NCBI GenBank assembly: GCA_022316685.1
Contig: JAKJHU010000849.1
Coordinates: forward strand, 49,695-113,694
DNA from: Progne subis subis
Lineage: Eukaryota; Chordata; Aves; Passeriformes; Hirundinidae
Direction: 5' to 3'
DNA: 64,000 nt
Each line of letters opens with the position of its first letter. Position 1 is the stretch's first letter. This document shows, one piece after another, positions 60,500 to 64,000 of the stretch. The translations under genes and the position numbers were made by a program. Under the pieces are notes generated by a model. It worked only from the letters and a program-made list of their open reading frames with translations. It was not told the DNA's origin and did no database searches.

Positions 60500-61869
60500 A
60501 TGAAAGAACTATCCTTGTGCCTCATTCTCTCCTTGGTTGCCTTGAGCAGTGCAGCAGTTTTGCCCGTGGCTCAACCAAAAGAGAATGTTTGGGAAACTCT
60601 AGCCAATGCATCAGGTTTGGATACCATCTGCCTGACACACTCAAAGCCAGGGGAAACCTTTCTCAACGTGTTTAGTGGAGTTGCCAGTGAGCAAATGGCC
60701 GATCCCCAAAAGCTATCCCTCCAGAAATTTCAAAGTCCATAGTAAATCCAGTGGACCAATGGGATGTTTGGGTGAAATTCCTTCCTGTGGCTCCTTTTGA
60801 ACCCCAGGAACTGGAAATTCTTGGATCGGTCCCAATGCAATTCTGTGTGAAATTCGGCCTTTCTGGAGTGGCAAAAAATAAAACTATAGACGTCACTCCA
60901 AACCTCATTTTTTACAGAAATTCATCATCTTGGTGTAATTACACTAAGATTCTTGAAAAGCCATCCAATCATGTTCCAGTTCAGTTGCCGAAGGGAAAAT
61001 TTTTCATTTGTGGGGACAAAATTTGGCCCGCAATCCCTGCAAATGCCACAAGTGGTCCGTGCAGCATTGGAATGCTTTCATCGCTAACACCCGACATGAC
61101 ACTGATGAGAGAACTAAAACAAAGAGGGAAAAGATCAGTTCAAATGTATGACCCAAATTGTGATGATGAAGTTCACACATGGAGCAAGGCTCAGAGAATT
61201 GCGGTTGCAATTTTTTACCCACAGGTAGCATCAGGAGCAGCCTTGACACAATTGGATCGGGTAAGTTGTTGGCTGAGCAAACATGCCCGAGCTGTCTCTC
61301 TTGCACTGAGTGACATGTTGTTAGACATTGACAGTGTAAGACGAGCAACTCTCCAAAACAGGGCAGCGATTGATTACCTTTTGCTGACCCACGGGCATGG
61401 GTGTGAGGAATTTGAGGGAATGTGCTGCATGAATTTGTCGGATCATTCCAAATCCATTCATGAAAACGTCAGGCAATTGCAGGAGAGTGTGAACAAACTT
61501 GGAGAGGTAACTGCATCATGGATGGATGGTTTGTTCAATTTGTTTAACCTTTCACCACTGTGGAAGGAAATTTTGAAGATAGTTATATATATTTTAATAG
61601 GTCTTGTAATCCTTCTCATGATTTTGCCGTGTTTGTTTCCATGTATACGGCAAACCACGGACAGAATGGCCAAGGAGGTGTTCTTGGTTCAAACAGGAGG
61701 GGGAGATGTTGGAGTCCAGGGCATTCCTTTAGTTGCCCTGGAGGGTCAGAGACCTGGGCAGGGGGGTCTGGGACCCCAGCCCAGAGCTCAGAGAGACACT
61801 GGCTTTGATTTTAGTCCATGGGAAAGGCTTCCTGCCCTGCGGGAAGGATTGCAGGCCACCAGAGTGTGA
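60500..61869 (+). pseudogene. env: env of ERV D2, alpharetrovirus-like, one frame break
   Basis: Nearly identical to D1 env (15558-16927). The first part (60500-60742) holds signal peptide and SU start and ends in TAG TAA; the second (60751-61869) holds the SU rest, RGKR cleavage motif, TM with LQNRAAIDYLLLTHGHGC, CX6CC and membrane helix, and reads into the 3' LTR until 61869. The frame break is at the same place as in D1, though the stop codons differ (TAA in D1, TAG TAA here). About 15-20 base differences from D1 in 1.5 kb. Confidence 0.9.
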
Positions 61870-62350
61870 AAGAGAGGAGTTTAGCTCATCACAGGGTGAA
61901 AAACAGTGGGTTTGGGTTTTTAGTATGGAAGTGGATGGGAGCAAGGTGGAGGATTTGGGATGTTCTCTCCTGCTGCTTCTTTCTCCTTCCCTCACTCCAT
62001 TTTCTGCAGTGACGGTGGCACAAAGTAATTTAAGGAGATTGGGTCAAAGTAGGGATGGCCTGTTCAGTGTAAGTGATAGGTATTGGCAAATAATGATAAA
62101 TAAAGAACACGTAACAATGAGTATAAAAGATAGAGACAGCCCAGGGCAGGAGGAGTCGCCAGATGCCCGAGCAGCTGCACAGATCTCAGCTGGGCACAGA
62201 AAGAATTGTAAGATAAGAAACAATAAACAAAGCGCGCAACCTGGAGAAATCAGAACCTGAAGACTCCGTCTCTTTTTTGTGTCTGGCTCAGGGCTTTGCA
62301 GAAGGCAGAAAGACTCTAAAACCACCTGAATCTCGGGAGAGAAACCTGAC
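61707..62350 (+). repeat. 3' LTR of ERV D2
   Basis: Starts TGTTGGAG after the same polypurine tract as D1. The first 120 or so bases are nearly identical to the D1 LTR, the remainder only about 80 percent. TATA (GTATAAAAGATAG) near 62120 and AATAAA near 62222 are kept. The end is placed at CCTGACA. It lacks the primer-site-like units found at the D1 LTR ends. Confidence 0.78.
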
Positions 62351-63135
62351 AGAAAATGGAGAAAAGTTGGTAAAAAATTAGAGAAAAACTGAGGAAAATG
62401 GGAAAGATGGAAAAAATGTGAGGAAAATCAAGAAAAACCAAGGGAAAACACAGGCCATTGGGGGAAAACGGAGAAAAACAGGAAAAACTGGGGGAAAAAT
62501 GAGAAAAACCAGGAAAACTGAAAAATGGGGGGAAAAGAGGAAAAACTGGGAAAAACCTGGGAAAAGTGGGAAAAAACAGGAAAAAAGTGAAAAAATACTG
62601 GGAAAAGAGGGGAAATGGAAGAAAAATTGGGAGAAAAGGAGAAAATGCCAGGAAAAAATGCACAAAAATTGGGAAACATGGGGAAAACAAAGGCAAAAAG
62701 CAGGAAAAACCTGGGGAAAATGGGAGGAAACCAAGGAAAAATGGAGAAAATGAGGAAAAATGGGGAACTAAGTGGGAAAAGTGGGAAGAAAACTCAAGAA
62801 AAACAGGGAAAATTGGGGAAAACTGGGAGAAAAACAGGAAGATAAGGGGAAAAGTGGGGAAAAAATTGCAACAAAATGGGAAAAAGTGGAGAAAAAACCT
62901 GGGAAAACAAGGGGAAAATGGGGAAAATGGGCAAAAAAAGGGGGAAACCTTGGGAAAAAAACCGGGAAAAACTGGGGAAAAAAACCCAGGAAAAAAGGGG
63001 GAGGAAAACCCAGGAAAAATGAGGAAAAACCTGTAAAAAACTGGGGAAAAGTGGGAAAAACCTGAAGGAAACCAGGGAAAAGTGGGAAAAATGGAGAAAA
63101 TGGGTAAAAATGGGAATAAAATGAGGGGGAAAAAG
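62351..63135 (+). repeat. purine-rich low-complexity tract
   Basis: Almost 800 bases built from irregular units such as GGGAAAA, GGAAAAAC and TGGGGAAAA with very few pyrimidines. Long open frames here on either strand are artefacts of composition. Confidence 0.9.
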
Positions 63136-63840
63136 GGATTTTTTTTAAAAAAATTATTTTTATTGTTGTTTTTACTTTTTATTCTTTTTATTAATTTCTT
63201 TCTTATTTTTATTTTATTTTCATTTTTATTATAATTATTTTTTATTTTCATTTTTATTTTTCAATTTTTTAATTCTTGTAATTTATTTTCATTTTTATTT
63301 TAATTTTTTTAATTTTATGTTTTAATTTTCTATTTTGTATTTTTAATTTTTATTTTCATTATTTATTTTTATTTTATATTTTTATTATAATTTTTATTTC
63401 AATTCTATTGATTTTTATTTTTTAATTATTATTCTTATTTGTATTTTATTTTTATATTTTATTCATATTTTTATTTTTATATTTTATTTTTATAATTAAT
63501 TTTATCCTTATTTATTATTATTTTCTTTTTAATGATTTTTTATTTTTATATTTTATTTTTCTTCTTACCTATTATTCTTATTTTCTTTTTTAAAGAATTT
63601 TTTATTTTTATTTTTATTTTTTTTTTAATTCTTATTAATTCTTATACTTATTATTTTCTTTTTTTAATTATTTATTATTTCCATTTTAATTTCTATTTTT
63701 CTATTTTATTTTGCTCTTTTATTTTTCTGTTTTATTTACCATGATTACTATTATTATTTTTATTTTCTTTCAATTTTTTAAAATATTTTATTTTATTTTT
63801 CTTATTGATTTCTTAATTTTAGATTTCCTTTAATTCTTCT
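63136..63840. repeat. AT-rich low-complexity tract
   Basis: Dominated by TTTTTATTTT-type words with almost no G or C on the plus strand. Confidence 0.9.
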
Positions 63841-64000
63841 CGTTCTATTTTCATAGTTTTTTCCCCATTTTCCCCATTTCTCACAGCTTTTCCCCATTTT
63901 TCCTGCTTTTCCTCCCATTTTTTCCCTGAGATTCCCCCTTTTTTTTTTCCCCTGTTTTCCCCCCATTTTCCCCATTTTTCCTAATTTTTCCCTGATTTTT
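63841..64000 (-). repeat. pyrimidine-rich low-complexity tract
   Basis: Words such as TTTTCCCCATTTTTCC are the reverse complement of the 62351-63135 type, running off the window end. Confidence 0.88.

Larger units (their letters stand above)
50507..62350 (+). mobile_element. ERV 'D2': second copy of the D family, interrupted by provirus E
   Basis: Starts abruptly inside gag after the junction LTR; no 5' LTR is present. It has gag, a pol with a large deletion, env and 3' LTR on the plus strand, and is homologous to D1 throughout. Provirus E (52635-59586) lies in the pol end with target duplication TGCTTG, and a solo LTR (59614-60269) follows. Pol differs from D1 by about 11 percent but env by only about 1 percent. 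Confidence 0.88.

Noticed and set aside
62316..63251. Long minus-strand open frame rich in Phe, Pro and Ser (311 codons)
   Set aside because: It is the translation of the purine-rich low-complexity tract; no domain, composition entirely explained by GGGAAAA words.

Overview
The window is vertebrate DNA, almost certainly from a bird. A near-complete CR1 (chicken repeat 1 type) LINE, a second CR1 fragment and many retroviral LTRs of avian type point this way. I find no host gene, tRNA, rRNA or bacterial-type operon. Nearly everything from 344 to 62,350 is endogenous retrovirus (ERV) or LINE sequence, nested up to three deep. Such ERV density is typical of poorly recombining bird DNA such as the W chromosome or pericentromeres; that placement is inference.

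Layout. 1-5,828: AT-rich flank, a 3' end of a minus-strand ERV (env TM remnant plus LTR, 'H'), a solo LTR, a CR1 fragment and two further LTRs. 5,829-41,967: one old gamma-type provirus on the plus strand ('B', tRNA-Arg primer site), stretched to 36 kb by insertions: a 4.3 kb CR1 in its 5' LTR, an alpharetrovirus-like provirus 'D1' (11,564-17,471) in its leader, a solo LTR in its protease region, a minus-strand provirus 'C' (22,171-30,661, tRNA-Phe-like primer site) in its integrase, and a young minus-strand provirus 'A' (31,786-40,916, tRNA-Lys-like primer site) in its env. Most insertions are bounded by readable 5-6 bp target duplications. 41,968-46,811: a truncated gamma-type provirus 'G' with an initiator-tRNA-Met primer site. 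46,812-49,831: the 3' half of a minus-strand relative of A ('F'). 49,832-50,506: an LTR at an apparent recombination junction. 50,507-62,350: 'D2', a second copy of the D family, carrying a minus-strand env-less betaretrovirus-like provirus 'E' (52,635-59,586, tRNA-Trp-like primer site) and a solo LTR. 62,351-64,000: purine-rich, then AT-rich, then pyrimidine-rich low-complexity DNA.

All elements are defective in at least one gene, but long open frames remain: the RT-RNase H frame of B, pro-pol and env of A, RNase H-integrase of F, and RT-RNase H of E. The best candidates for something new are a tandem array of six primer-binding-site-like units at the D1 5' LTR boundary, partly captured inside both LTRs; a roughly 1.5 kb near-identical env tract shared by D1 and D2 while their flanks are clearly diverged, suggesting gene conversion; and six ERV lineages with six different apparent primer tRNAs within 64 kb. 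tRNA assignments rest on my knowledge of vertebrate tRNA 3' ends and need an alignment to confirm.
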